64,000 bases of DNA, from contig NC_081831.1 in the NCBI RefSeq assembly GCF_030867095.1, positions 63,688,716-63,752,715 of the forward strand, in the 5' to 3' direction. Below the pieces are notes generated by a model. The model saw only the letters and a list, made by a program, of their open reading frames with translations. It did no database searches and was not told the DNA's origin. Every line of letters begins with the position of its first letter. The first letter of the stretch is position 1. A program made the position numbers and the translations under genes. The stretch is from Alligator mississippiensis. Lineage: Eukaryota; Chordata; Crocodylia; Alligatoridae. Positions 48,080-58,712 of the stretch are shown in pieces.

Positions 48080-49345
48080 CTGTATTTAGCAATCATTTTC
48101 TTTGCATAGACCTAACTTACCAAATGATCCAGACTGCTCTGGCTGCTCTGGACTGCTCACTATTTTTCACTCTGCTACTAGTCTTTCTATTTCCACATTA
48201 TTAATGGAAATGTTGAATAGCATTGGGTATGGAACTGATCTTTGTAAAGCCTTGTTTGAAACACCCCTTTCAACTACAGTTCCTCACTGAGGGGCTGTTT
48301 CTGAGATCTGCTAGCCAGTTCTTAACCCATGTAATGTGTGTTCTGTTGATTTTGTACAGTGCTAATTTTAAAAAAAATCAGAATTGTTTACAGTAATAAG
48401 TCAAATATCTTATAAAAAGTTTATTGTCTCTTTGCTATTACCTTAATAACCAAAATGGTATTTCCCCAAGAACAAAATCAGTTGTGTGGTAGGACTGTCT
48501 TTCCATAAAAGCATATTGATTGCTACTAATTATGTTTCTAGCCTTTCCTTTTTCATCGATTGAATTCCCACATCAGCGTTGTAGTTATTTTGTGTGGATC
48601 TTGTCATGCTAGCTGGTCTATAACTCTATCATTTCGCTTGCTGTTTTTGAGTTTTAGCACAGAATTAGGTAAAATGCTGTCTCCAGATTTTCCCAGTATT
48701 CCAAGATTTATTAAAAACTAATGTTGATAGCCCAGATACCTCCTTAATTAACTGTTGGGATTTGGGAGTCTTAGTTACCTATGCTTGCTGTCCAAAAAGT
48801 ATTTATCCCATGTAAATGTTTTTAATATCTTTCAGTTACTAATAGACTATAGCAAAGTACTGCTTTATTCTTACATAATATAAATGCATCATTACAAATG
48901 CAGAAGAAATACTGAATGCATTTCCTGTATCATTAATGGTTTTACCATCTCCAGTAATAAGCCTATGCCAGTGCTAGAATTTCTTTTTATTTTTTAGATA
49001 CTTTAAAAATCAAACAAACCTTTTTGTAGTCTCAATCTGTCAGCCAACAGTTTTTTCCTTGATATCATTAGCTTCCCTTATCAATGTACTATGCATCATA
49101 ACTTGTATTTTATCTCCTCTTTTCATTTGTATTATATTGCTTGTTTTTATTTTTAATTGCTGCCTTTACTTCATCATTGAACCAGGGATGGTTTTTACGC
49201 AGAGCTGTCTGTCTTGATTATAGAATCCTAATCTTGATAGTGGCTTCTTTATTATCTAATAAACCCTTCTTAAGTGCTCCCAATTTTTATTCAAATATTT
49301 CTGTCCACATTGTTCCACATAATTGCTTTCGCTCATGATTTCCTC
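48080..49345 (-). mobile_element. Ancient CR1/L3-like LINE relic
   Basis: On the plus strand, GGAAATGTTGAATAGCATTG and GCCAGTTCTTAACCCATGTA, and the CAACCAGGGATGG-like text near 49180, are the complement of conserved CR1-type ORF2 regions. Far more decayed than the other CR1 copies, with no usable reading frame. Family assignment (CR1 or L3) rests on these short matches. Confidence 0.5.
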
Positions 49346-50390
49346 AGCTTTGGAAAAAATGAAAATTTTGAAGCAATGGAATCTGCTTTACGGCACATTT
49401 AGAAATGGCAAAATTACAGGAGACCGAAGTCCAAACAATCTGCAGCAAATTGCAGATTTGATTAATTAATCATGCTTAGCATTGCCTGGCACTTCACATT
49501 CTTCAACGTGCTATATAAACTATTTTGGGTATGCTGCTGGTGAAGGGCTTAATAGACTTCCTTATCAGAGAGCCCCCAGATTTAGCTCTTGCAGTATGGG
49601 AGATCTTTCTGCTGGATAATTCAGTTTATTTCTTTTAGTATCTCATAGCACTGATAACACTACTTCACACTCAGACTATTCCTTCTTGTCTGCAAAAATG
49701 TTTAAAGGGAACTGGATAAGATAAAATGACACTTTTACCAGCTGACAGCTTTTGATAAGGCAGCCCCAAACACTACCAGTCCACCTACTTGTTTTGCTCA
49801 CTATTCTGAGGCACACAGAAGCTTTTTTGCCTTACTGCAAGTTGTTTAGCTTTGTAAAATAAAAGAGGTGGTAGGTTGGGGAGGAAAGGCAAATCTGCCT
49901 GATTGTCCATAATCTGGTAACCAGGCATCACAAAACTTCGAACTCTTACACCCAGTGCATCCTGGAGTAGCCAGCAAATAGCTCAGTCTCTCCATAATTC
50001 AGGAATAAGCCAAAGTGCTGGGAATCATTAGCCATAATTCATATTTCTCTGGAGGTGAAAAAGGCCTTGGAGAAGGGGATACAGGTTGGGAGAACATCAG
50101 TTTGGGAAGAATTAGGCAAAATTTAGAGAGCACTGCAAATCCTAGAGACCAGTGTGGGTGTAATTGAGAGTAGGAAGGAAGATGCCAGCCCCAGGCAGGG
50201 AAGTGACCAGCATCACGAGTATTAGGACAAACACACGAGTGAATCTGGGTAAATGTGACTGACTTTGGATGGGGAAAAATAACATAAATGTTGTGTGCGT
50301 GTGTCTGCTCTGTCTACTACCCCACATCTCACCCCCTGGAGAAGCACCTGTCTGCTTCCCACTCTGGCTTAGACCTCCTCCCACCCCCGT
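49346..50390. other. Intergenic, nothing recognised
   Basis: No exon or repeat family that I can support. Confidence 0.5.
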
Positions 50391-50658
50391 CTATATATAT
50401 TCATCCCAGTGGGAACTTTCCAAGAATGGAAGTAGTAAGATAAAACGCCTGTGGGGCTAAAATTAGCTTGCAAGCCCTGGCCCTTCTCCCTGCCCCTGGC
50501 ATTTCAGTTGTGCTCCTGATGGCCTCCCTCTCTCCAGCCACACAGAGCTTGATACCTCGCCTCTTGGAGGAGAATTCTTCTTCTTGGAGGATTGTCTCCC
50601 TTCTGCACAAGGCGGAGGAGAATTAGCCCTGGGAGAGCAGCCTCCTGCACAGCACTGG
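50391..50658 (+). promoter_or_regulatory. Possible ASB12 promoter and noncoding first exon
   Basis: CTATATATAT (about 50391-50400) is a TATA-like and MEF2-like site; a CACCTG E-box lies about 45 bases upstream. About 260 bases downstream is a good donor, ACTGG|GTGAGC, with the exon ending at 50658. TATA, E-box and MEF2-like sites would suit a muscle gene, and the next acceptor on this strand that fits is 53077. All inferred from motifs; other start sites are equally possible. Confidence 0.5.
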
Positions 50659-51345
50659 GTGAGCGCTGGCTACCTCACAAAGGTCAGACAGCCACACAAT
50701 GATAGCCAGGCAATTCTGGCAACTTCAAGGTAATTCGGCAACCTCAGCTTTCAGTTTGTGAGTATGTTTCCTGCTGTTCTAAACAGAACCTGTTAGTTTT
50801 GACCCGAGCCCCTTTTCTTTTGACTGTCAAATGAGCCGATGTTTTGCTTTAGGGGATTGTCTCAGTGTCTGGCATCAAGTGGCTATTTTGATCAGCGATC
50901 ATGTGAAATACATGCTTTTTACTCTGGTGTTTACAAGGTGAAGGGAGTGTCACTATGTAGACGCTGATTCCTGGTTTTAATAATCATTACAGCCGTCCTT
51001 TACTTTCAGTATCTTCCTTTTAAGTATAGCTGTGCTTTCCTTTCAAGTCGAGACTTGCTTAAGAGAAAATAAGTTATAAGTAATGTTGTTTCTCTGTTAG
51101 GTCCAGGGCTTCATTATTTTATTGACCGTTGCTTTGGCTTTTGCTCATCCAGTTGAATAGATTCAGGCTCAATAGATTTTTGTGTACAAAACCTGCCTAA
51201 CAAATTCAGAAAATCTTGCTGCTAAAATGATGTTTTAGGGACAGATACACTTCATTGCCTGTGGTAGGTGTATATATCATTTGTCTAAAGCTAGTGTGTA
51301 TGTCCTTTAACATGCCTCTTTCTGTGGTAAGTGCCACTCTTATTG

Positions 51346-51690
51346 GAAGGGGTGTAGGTTGTAGCCATGTCGGTCTAAGACAGGGGTTGAGAAGGCCCTA
51401 GGGGGTACACATGGGCAGGCAGGGATGGAGCGCTGCCATGCACCATCCCGCACTGCTGTGCAGGCACTGCCCGCCTGGCTGGACGTGGGGGGCAGGCAAA
51501 GTTTACACATGGCGGCTGCTGCCACTCCATGTTTGGCCACGTGCCACCCCTTCACCCCTGCTTTGCATCCAGCTGCCAGGGGTACACTGATCCATAAAGG
51601 TAGAAAACCCCTGGTCTAAGGACATAGGCAGACAAGGTTCTTTGGGTAAATCCAGTATCTTTATTAGACCAACTCAAATAGCTGGAAAAA
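51346..51690 (+). repeat. Interspersed repeat split by a MITE
   Basis: AGGTTGTAGCCATGTCGGTCTAAG (in two parts: 51355-51380, then 51614 on) followed by GACATAGGCAGACAAGGTTC and TTTATTAGACCAACTCAAAT is a common reptile interspersed repeat that I recognise but cannot name. Interrupted by 51381-51613. Confidence 0.5.
51381..51613 (+). mobile_element. hAT MITE nested in a repeat
   Basis: 233 bp, ends CAGGGGTTGAGAAGGCC and, from the other strand, CAGGGGTTTTCTACC. Flanked by GTCTAAGA (51373-51380) and GTCTAAGG (51614-51621), an 8-bp target duplication with one mismatch. The interior is GC-rich and noncoding. Confidence 0.5.
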
Positions 51691-52830
51691 TGCTTCTTAG
51701 CACTCTTATTGGAAGTGTATTTATTGGTTTCACGATGCAACTAACTAGAGGAACAGAGAATTTCAGCTTCTTCTGAAAGAATTTGACACATCTTTTAGGG
51801 GTAGGAATGGCAAGGGCTGTCCCTTGAGGTGACTTCTGTGGGAGGAGTCCCTCGATGTTTGGGGAAGGGAATGTGTCAGGAATTCCTGTAGCCCGTCCCT
51901 GCCTTCTAGCATTTCGCAGCGGGTCAGGTGCAGCCTGGGAGATTGCACATTCCTTTGGAGCATTATGTATTCTTGCAGAGGCTGGCAACCAGATCTGGAC
52001 TGATCTTGCAACTCCGATTATTTGACTTCATTACAGCTTCTGTGCAAAAAGAAACAATTGGTCAGAGGTGGAGAAGATTTTCCCCATCCCCACTCTTTTC
52101 TCCTGCTGCCCTGCTTCAGGGTAGGGGAGGAAGGGCTGAGAAGGGAGATATATTGGATAGTGAGATGCCTGTATGTTTAGTACAGAAAGACCCTTCCTGC
52201 CTTTCTGAAAACCCATAATTGGATTTGTCTGTTTCCATTAGCTCCACAAGTCATTTTTCAGTATAAATGAATTGAACCAAACCTGTGACTTTTCCAGTCC
52301 CTTCCAAATTGCAAGGGAAAAAAAATGAGCAAGGTGACTGTATCTGCTCCTGAGTAAGCATCAGCAATGGGTCTGGCTCTCCAGCCTACTTGAGCATTTT
52401 CTTTAGATCTCAACGTGCTTGGGAAAGTGGCTGAACATCTTCCCATTTGACTGACGGTGTTACCTGAGGCAAGGTGAAGGGGAAGGAGACTGATTTTCAT
52501 AGATGCTCAGTACTCGACCACTCTCATAAACAGCCATGGGGGCTGGGGAGTCCTGAGCATTCATGAAAAGCCAGCCTCCTTGTTCACCTTTTAGATGCCA
52601 AATTTTTGTTCATAAGTGACCTCCCCTAGTCACACCACAGGGTTGTCCTGACCCAGGTCTTGCAAATCCTAGCCCCAGCCCATATCCAGTGTCTTCTTCC
52701 TCTCACCTCAAACAATCACTGTAGAAACCATGGTTATAACTGGTGGCGAATGCCCCAGGGAATGTTGCTTTCTGAACACCTACATAGGTGTTGCTTTGAG
52801 GCCTTGTGGTCCATGCTTACACTGAAGCAA
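51691..52830. other. Intergenic, nothing recognised
   Basis: No exon, RNA gene or named repeat. Presumed intron of ASB12 if the first exon is at 50.4-50.7 kb. Confidence 0.5.
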
Positions 52831-52832
52831 CA

Positions 52833-52912
52833 GGCTTAGATCTTTTTAGATCTAAACCAATTGGCTTAGATCTTTTTGGTTTAGATCTTAGCAATTGGTT
52901 TAGATCTTTTTG
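52833..52912. repeat. AGATCT-rich direct and inverted repeat
   Basis: Five AGATCT hexamers (52838, 52848, 52868, 52883, 52902) in 70 bases. A perfect 16-bp inverted repeat pairs 52848-52863 (AGATCTAAACCAATTG) with 52892-52907, loop 28 bases; GGCTTAGATCTTTTT occurs twice as a direct repeat (52833, 52863). About 220 bases before the ASB12 start codon exon. Confidence 0.5.
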
Positions 52913-53077
52913 TCCTAAAACTTCAGTTTCCTGGGATCTATCAGGTATAAGAATGAACATGTCTGCATGAGGAACAAAGGATGTAACATGATTGATGACT
53001 TCATCTTTATGTCCCTCCACTTGAGTGTGAGGAAAATGAGACTGCTTTTCTGAACGAATCCTGCTTTTGTTCCACAG

Positions 53078-53130
53078 ATCTCATGCATTACAGCTCATGA
53101 TGAAAGTCGTGCTTAGGAGACAAACAAACA
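53078..53130 (+). other. ASB12: 5' UTR part of the ASB12 first coding exon
   Basis: A pyrimidine-rich tract ending TTCCACAG (to 53077) looks like a splice acceptor, so the mRNA probably contains 53078-53130 just before the ATG. Short upstream ATGs occur in it (near 53085 and 53098). The upstream noncoding exon is not proven. Confidence 0.5.
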
Positions 53131-56100
53131 ATGAGTCTCATAGACGTAACCAAAATTTTCTCCATGCTCCAGCCCTGCGAAGATGAAGATGATGATGGAG
53201 AGAGGCAAGAGTTGAACCAAGCGGTGTCCCAAGATGATTACCAAACTGTAGATAAACTCTTGTGCCAAGACAGATACAAAAGATTTATCAACAGCAGAAG
53301 TGGCTGGGGTGTTCCTGGGACTCTGCTTCGCCTAGCAGCGTCTAAGGGCCACCTAAGAAGTTTAGGAGTTCTCCTGGCTCACGGAGCAGAGGTGGACAGC
53401 CTGGATGTGAAGGCACAGACTCCGCTGTTCACTGCTGTTAGTAATGGCCACCTCGACTGTGTGAAAGCCCTGCTGGAGGCAGGGGCCTGTCCTTCTGGCA
53501 GCATCTACAATAACTGTTCTCCCCTGCTCACAGCTGCTCGGGATGGAGACCTCAGTATTCTCCAGGAACTCTTAGACCATGGGGCAGAAGCTAATGTTAA
53601 ATCAAGGGTCCCAGATTGGGCTGCCAATACTGCAGCTTGTTCTGGCCCTTTGTACCTCTCTGCCGTCTATGGACACCTGGAATGTTTTAAGATGCTGTTA
53701 CTTTATGGAGCTGACCCCGATTACAACTGCACTGATGAGAAAATGATTGCACGCATCAAGCGGCCCAAGACACTGCTTGAAATCTGCCTGAGACATAGCT
53801 GTGGGAGTGAGTTCATAAGATTGCTCATTGATTTTGGAGCCAATGTGTACTTACCTAACATTGCAGTAGATAAGATCTCACCGAAGACTGAGGGTCTGGA
53901 ACTGCTGATCAGGGAAAGAGGTAATCTGTGTGCACAGCTATCCATTTGAAAACTTTTGTATTATTCATAAATAGGGGTCTACCTCGATTGTGGGGGGACT
54001 TAACAATTTTCACAGGTTTCTTGCAGAATAAAATTCTAATTCCACAGTCATTTCACGGAGGCCCCACCCCTTGGTGCTGGTTGGCAGAGAGGCCCTGCTC
54101 TTCGGCACTGATTGGCAGGGAGGTCCTGGGGGGAGGAGGGATGATAGGGCAGCTGTCATATTGTCTGATGCCCTGTCAGCCAGCTCTTTCCCCTCCAGGC
54201 AGCAAGGACTGCTGGCTCCCACTGGGGAGCCAGCATTTTATTTTGATTAAGTTTTTTTGTTCATTTAGTAGATTTCATGGACAATTCCAGATTTCATGGT
54301 TTCCATGAAATCCGTGAAGCTGCAAATTAAATAGGTCCCTACCCATAAACTACTTGACAATGATCATTTTTTATTCATCTCCCCCAACAAACCAATTGCC
54401 ATCAATTTGGAAAAGGGTTTGCAGTAATTTGTTCCCCCTAAAATTTCAGTTGGGTGCCATATTCTTTACTCCCTGTCTTAAACCCTGGGAAAGTGTTGTT
54501 GTGCTATTAACTGTGACATTTACTCCAGCTGATATTGCTGTCAGTGCAGGTTACATAGGACACAAATCATCAACTCCTAACATTCCCACAGTGGGATGTT
54601 AACTAATGAGCCTACAGTCACTTTTCCACAAGGCACCTCTCCTTTCAGGACTATTTAGCTCCTTTCCTTTCTTCTCCCACTAAAATACTCAGCTCACAGG
54701 GTATGTATCAGGCCTGAGTCAAGGCTACCTTCCTTTCCTCTACAAGTGTAGCTTGGTCAGGAAATCTCAGTTGCTTCCGCCCAAGTTTGTTGACTGCAAG
54801 AGTTGTTACAGCCATGGGGGATGAAGATGAGGGACAAAATAGGAGTGACTGTCCAAGTGCTCCAATGTGATCAGGATTCAAATCAATGAATTCTCAGGGA
54901 CCTCCTTCCCCTACCCCTTACTGGCAAGAGTCAAAGTAAAAGCAAAGTTACGTTGGCTTGAGGTTAATAAAAATTCTTGCGTAGGGACAGTGAACGCTTA
55001 ATCTTTCAGAAGCTGATACAGCAGAATGTAGGGTAAAGAAGGAGAGCAGATAAACCTAGTAACTTCATCCCATGGGTGTTCTCTTCAAAGGTATAATTCA
55101 CCATTGATGCAGCTCCTCCACACTTAGTAACTGTGGGAACATGAGCGTTTATAGTGCTCAGCTGTCATTGCCAACGAAACCTCTAGCCTTGTTCTCAGTA
55201 GGTTTAGGTGACCACAGCCTTGTTCTCAGTAGGTTTAGGTGACCACAGCCTTGTTCTCAGTAGGTTTAGGTGGCACAATGATGACCAATGTCTACTGATG
55301 TTTTCATCTCCAGCAAAGATGTAGTTGTACCAGTGAAACAATGGGAAATGTCCCAAAAAGTGCCTAGGTAGGTACAGCTCCCATGACACACCTAAGGCTA
55401 AGCTTATCATTTAACATGTACAGTACCCTGGCCATAGGAAGGACCTTGTCTTGTGCCTCTTATATGCTTTCTGCACTGACAGAAAAGCTGGAATTTGAAA
55501 ATCTGTGTCAAAAAAGTGGTTTGCTGAATAAGCAAATTATTCTGTAGGTAGTGACATGGATGTGCTGCAAGTTCGTGACGGGCTGAAGGCTCACTGAGTT
55601 CACAGATGTGTGATGAAGGTTATAAGGGTGAGAAGACACAGCTAAAGGTTGTTTCTCAGCAGCACTCAAATTCTGGCCATCTATGCAGAATGCCATCATC
55701 ATTGTCACCGATGATCAGACCGTCCGCAGATTATCATTCAAAGCACAGAGCCAGGCCGCTGGCATTATGCAATCTGAACCATGCAGACCCATCTGCTTTC
55801 AGGAACGCTACTGTGAGATTGTGTCTAATGTCATGCCCATTGACACAGTCTCCAGGTGGCAGGCTGCACGATGATGCAATTTATTCATTAAAAAGGTTGC
55901 AGTAGCCAGACACCTTGCAGCTGGCAGAAAGCCAAAGTGTGTGCATATTGCAGTGTACCAAGAGCATTTGTGCATGAGAGAAACAAACTGGGTTATCCGT
56001 GGAGTACTAATGCTCTCTTTGCTTATGGAGGTGCATGAGGTTTGGAGGTTTTGTGTCCAGAAAGCTTGTGGTGATTCCTCAGTCTTTGTTTGTCATCTTT

Positions 56101-56242
56101 TTCCTCTACAGCTCATCCCAAATCCCTGATGTCTCAGGCTAGGTTGGCTGTCAGGAAGCTTCTGAAACGTGCCAGGAGAGCCCGAGCCATAGATCAGCTG
56201 GAGATTCCACCTGTGCTAGTGAACTACCTCAAGCACCGATAG
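53131..56242 (+). CDS. ASB12: Ankyrin repeat and SOCS box protein 12, 2 coding exons
   Basis: Substrate-recognition adaptor of a Cullin-5 E3 ubiquitin ligase: the ankyrin repeats bind a target, the SOCS box binds Elongin B/C and Cullin 5. Exons 53131-53920 and 56112-56242 join as G|CT (GT-AG intron) to 921 nt, 306 residues, close to the human length of about 309. The N terminus MSLIDVTKIFSMLQP and the block RYKRFINSRSGWGVPGT are hallmarks of ASB12. Ankyrin repeats lie at about residues 64-93, 96-125, 128-157, 171-200 and 213-242. The SOCS box is residues about 268-306, with the BC-box SLMSQARLAVRKLL and a Cul5-type IPPVL motif near the end, encoded wholly by the last exon. No break is seen. 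An acceptor-like site (ends 53077) suggests the start codon lies in a spliced exon beginning at 53078. ASB12 is reported to be muscle-enriched in mammals. The target protein cannot be told from sequence. Confidence 0.5.
53972..54342 (+). mobile_element. DNA transposon with TAGGGNCCTACC ends in ASB12 intron
   Basis: Left end TAGGGGTCTACCTCGATTG and right end, read from the other strand, GTAGGGACCTATTTAATT, form inverted termini. Near the right end TTTCATGGTTTCCATGAAAT is a further fold-back. Flanks TTCATAAA and CCATAAAC suggest a drifted target duplication. Noncoding; superfamily likely hAT but unproven. Confidence 0.5.
54343..56111 (+). other. ASB12: ASB12 intron, right part
   Basis: Contains the 31-bp tandem array at 55186. 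No other named repeat or exon found. Confidence 0.5.
55186..55272 (+). repeat. 31-bp tandem repeat, 2.8 copies
   Basis: Unit GCCTTGTTCTCAGTAGGTTT plus AGGTGACCACA, at 55186-55216 and 55217-55247 without change, and a partial third copy to 55272. In the ASB12 intron. Confidence 0.5.
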
Positions 56243-58580
56243 TAAGCGGGGATCAGAGTAATACCCTGGAAGAGTTACAAAGCTCAAGACCAAAGCCTTG
56301 CATAATGTGTTGACCACCTGGCTAAGATGATGTTACAGAATAGCAATTATATGTGTATTGCTGCCATCTATTGCTCATCTGTGCTGTCTGCATTTGCTTG
56401 CGTTAGACCTCTGAAAGGCATGTTCGCCATTTTGAAAACAAACCACATAAAAGGTATTGAGGACAGAAGCTGAAGGAAAAAGAACGAGCTCCCTCAGTGT
56501 GCTGAAAGGCCCAGCGTGTGGTGTTAGAAAAGAATCAGGTTTAATTGCTTTAGATCATCTTGGTTTTCTACCCTCATATTTTAGTACTTTGACCTCTTCC
56601 TATTAGTGACTGTTAAGTGGAGACAGAGTCCATAGGGCTGTGGCAGAACAAAGCAAAATCTGAAGGAGAAAAACAAAGAAAAGAAAAGGGCTGGTTTTCC
56701 CTCCTGCCTTTAACCAGGAAAGGAAAGATGGTACAATAGGGTAAAGAGTACAGTAGTTGATCTTTCCTCTGGAGTGTGACCTTAGATGAATGTAATTATT
56801 TAATGGTCTTATTTTACTTTTGAAAATCAGTTTCCTGGGAAGTTGTACTGTTGCTTATCATGCTCTCTCAGCTGGAATTAGAAGCTGCAATCAGACTTGT
56901 GATTTACATAAGGTGTGTGAATTTTGGAACTGATAAAAGTTGTCAGTCTGGAGCCCTCCATGTTAGCTACAAACAGTAAATGGGTAAGGTGGTTGGAGAA
57001 GAGCAGTACTCGCCTCTTGCCCTTCTTCACAAAGCATAACTTATTTCTTAGCAAGTCCCAGGAGAAGAAGGCATATCAGTCTCCACAGCCTATTCTCTGT
57101 GGCCCCTGCTAGGACTGAGAGGGACAAGAACAAGACTACCTGATGCTACCCATTAGTAGTTGGCCTGAGACCATCTGCTCATTTGTTGGAAGATCCTTCA
57201 GGCAATGACCATATTGTCTCCACTATTTTGTACAGCACCAAGGGAGTGATGGATACAGGAATACCCATCTATATAGCAGCCATTCAATGGTAACAGCTTC
57301 CAGTCAAGGGCTGGATCTGAAATGGTGACTTGAACAAAAATCTGCATATTCTATAATGGATCTCTTGAGCCTTTCTGTCCCTATATGTTTAAAAGTTAAA
57401 ACACACTGGCAGGAGTATAAACAAATGGGTTCAGGTGGGATGAAGGGGACAGGAGCTTCTCCTAATCTGTTGCATGCTTCTGATTTTACAGTTTAAAAAA
57501 GGCATATCCTAGTCCTAATTAATCAGTTCTGGCTTGTTTGATAACTACTGTTTAATTGTTAACTGGAGAGACTTGCTGCCTTCTGGTGTCATATGAAAGT
57601 ATGAATTTGGTACAATATCAATGGAAACTTGACTCTGTCTGTTAGCTGTTTCTTAACTGTTAATATCTTGGTTCATAAATATGTAAAAAAGCATGATGTG
57701 CTTTATTCTCTAGAAAAGGACTGACAACAGTCCATCTGATGGTAAGCAAAAAACATCTGAGCCTGGGATTCCTTCTACCCCATTTCTAATTGACTTTGAT
57801 TAAGTACAATATTTGACTTGGATCCTTAAACTGAGTTAGTTAAAACTTTGACAAGGCCTTAGATGCAGTTTGTTCCCTGATCAAACTTCTCTGCAAGCTG
57901 TATAATTTCTAATCTAATTTTAATGGCTGAGTAATAAGCTGCTGGAAAAGAAATTTATGAATAACATCCCTGATCCCTGATCCTCCTCAGAGGTGCCAAC
58001 AGACCTAGTGCACCACCCTAGCGCACCATGACTCACAGGAACATTTAGAGTATGTGGGGCTGGAAAAGTATGCAGAGGATATGTTGACTCCATACCACAC
58101 CAGGACCCCAAATGAGCATTTTCTGAGGTTAGAAGCAATTCTGTTAGCTTCTGCTGCTTCTGGACTTCCAGGTTCTAGTGAAGGTGCTGGATTACTGGTG
58201 GGGCCAGTTCCATGGCATTTCTGGCTCGAATGGAAGCACAGCACTGAAAATCTCTTGAGGAGTCATTTAATAAGACAAAACTTGCTACAAATTCCAGTGG
58301 CTTAAGTGGTATCTGATACTAGCCCTAGATCCTTGGCTACCCAGACCTTCAGAGATATATATCAAATCTTAAAAATGGAGTTAGCCCCAAAACATCACCA
58401 TAGATGGAAACATCCCTGTTTGGGGCCAAGGTTGGATCTACATCTAAGTTTGAGTCTCAGGCCCAACTCAGCAGAACAGTGCAGGCAAAGCCCTTGGGTC
58501 ATAAAACCTATAAACTGCTTGCTCACAAACAGGTTCTGTGTGATGTGTGTAAATTGTATCTGTCTCTTTTAGGTAACAGA
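56243..58580. other. ASB12 3' UTR and intergenic
   Basis: The 3' UTR begins at 56243 but I saw no AATAAA close by, so its end is not assigned. No gene or named repeat found. Confidence 0.5.
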
Positions 58581-58584
58581 CATT

Positions 58585-58712
58585 TATCGCCCTGCTAGAC
58601 AAAGTCTTGGCTGGCATGATATAGTTGGGGTTGGTCCTGCTTTGAGAAGAGGGTTGGACTAAATGACCTCCTGACATCCTTTCCAACCCTAATTTTCTGT
58701 GATTCTATGATT
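58585..58712 (+). mobile_element. CR1 LINE 3' end
   Basis: GCTAGACAAAGTCTTGGCTGG, GGGTTGGACTAAATGACCTC and TTTTCTGTGATTCTATGATTC form a typical CR1 3' tail. Truncated, noncoding. Confidence 0.5.
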
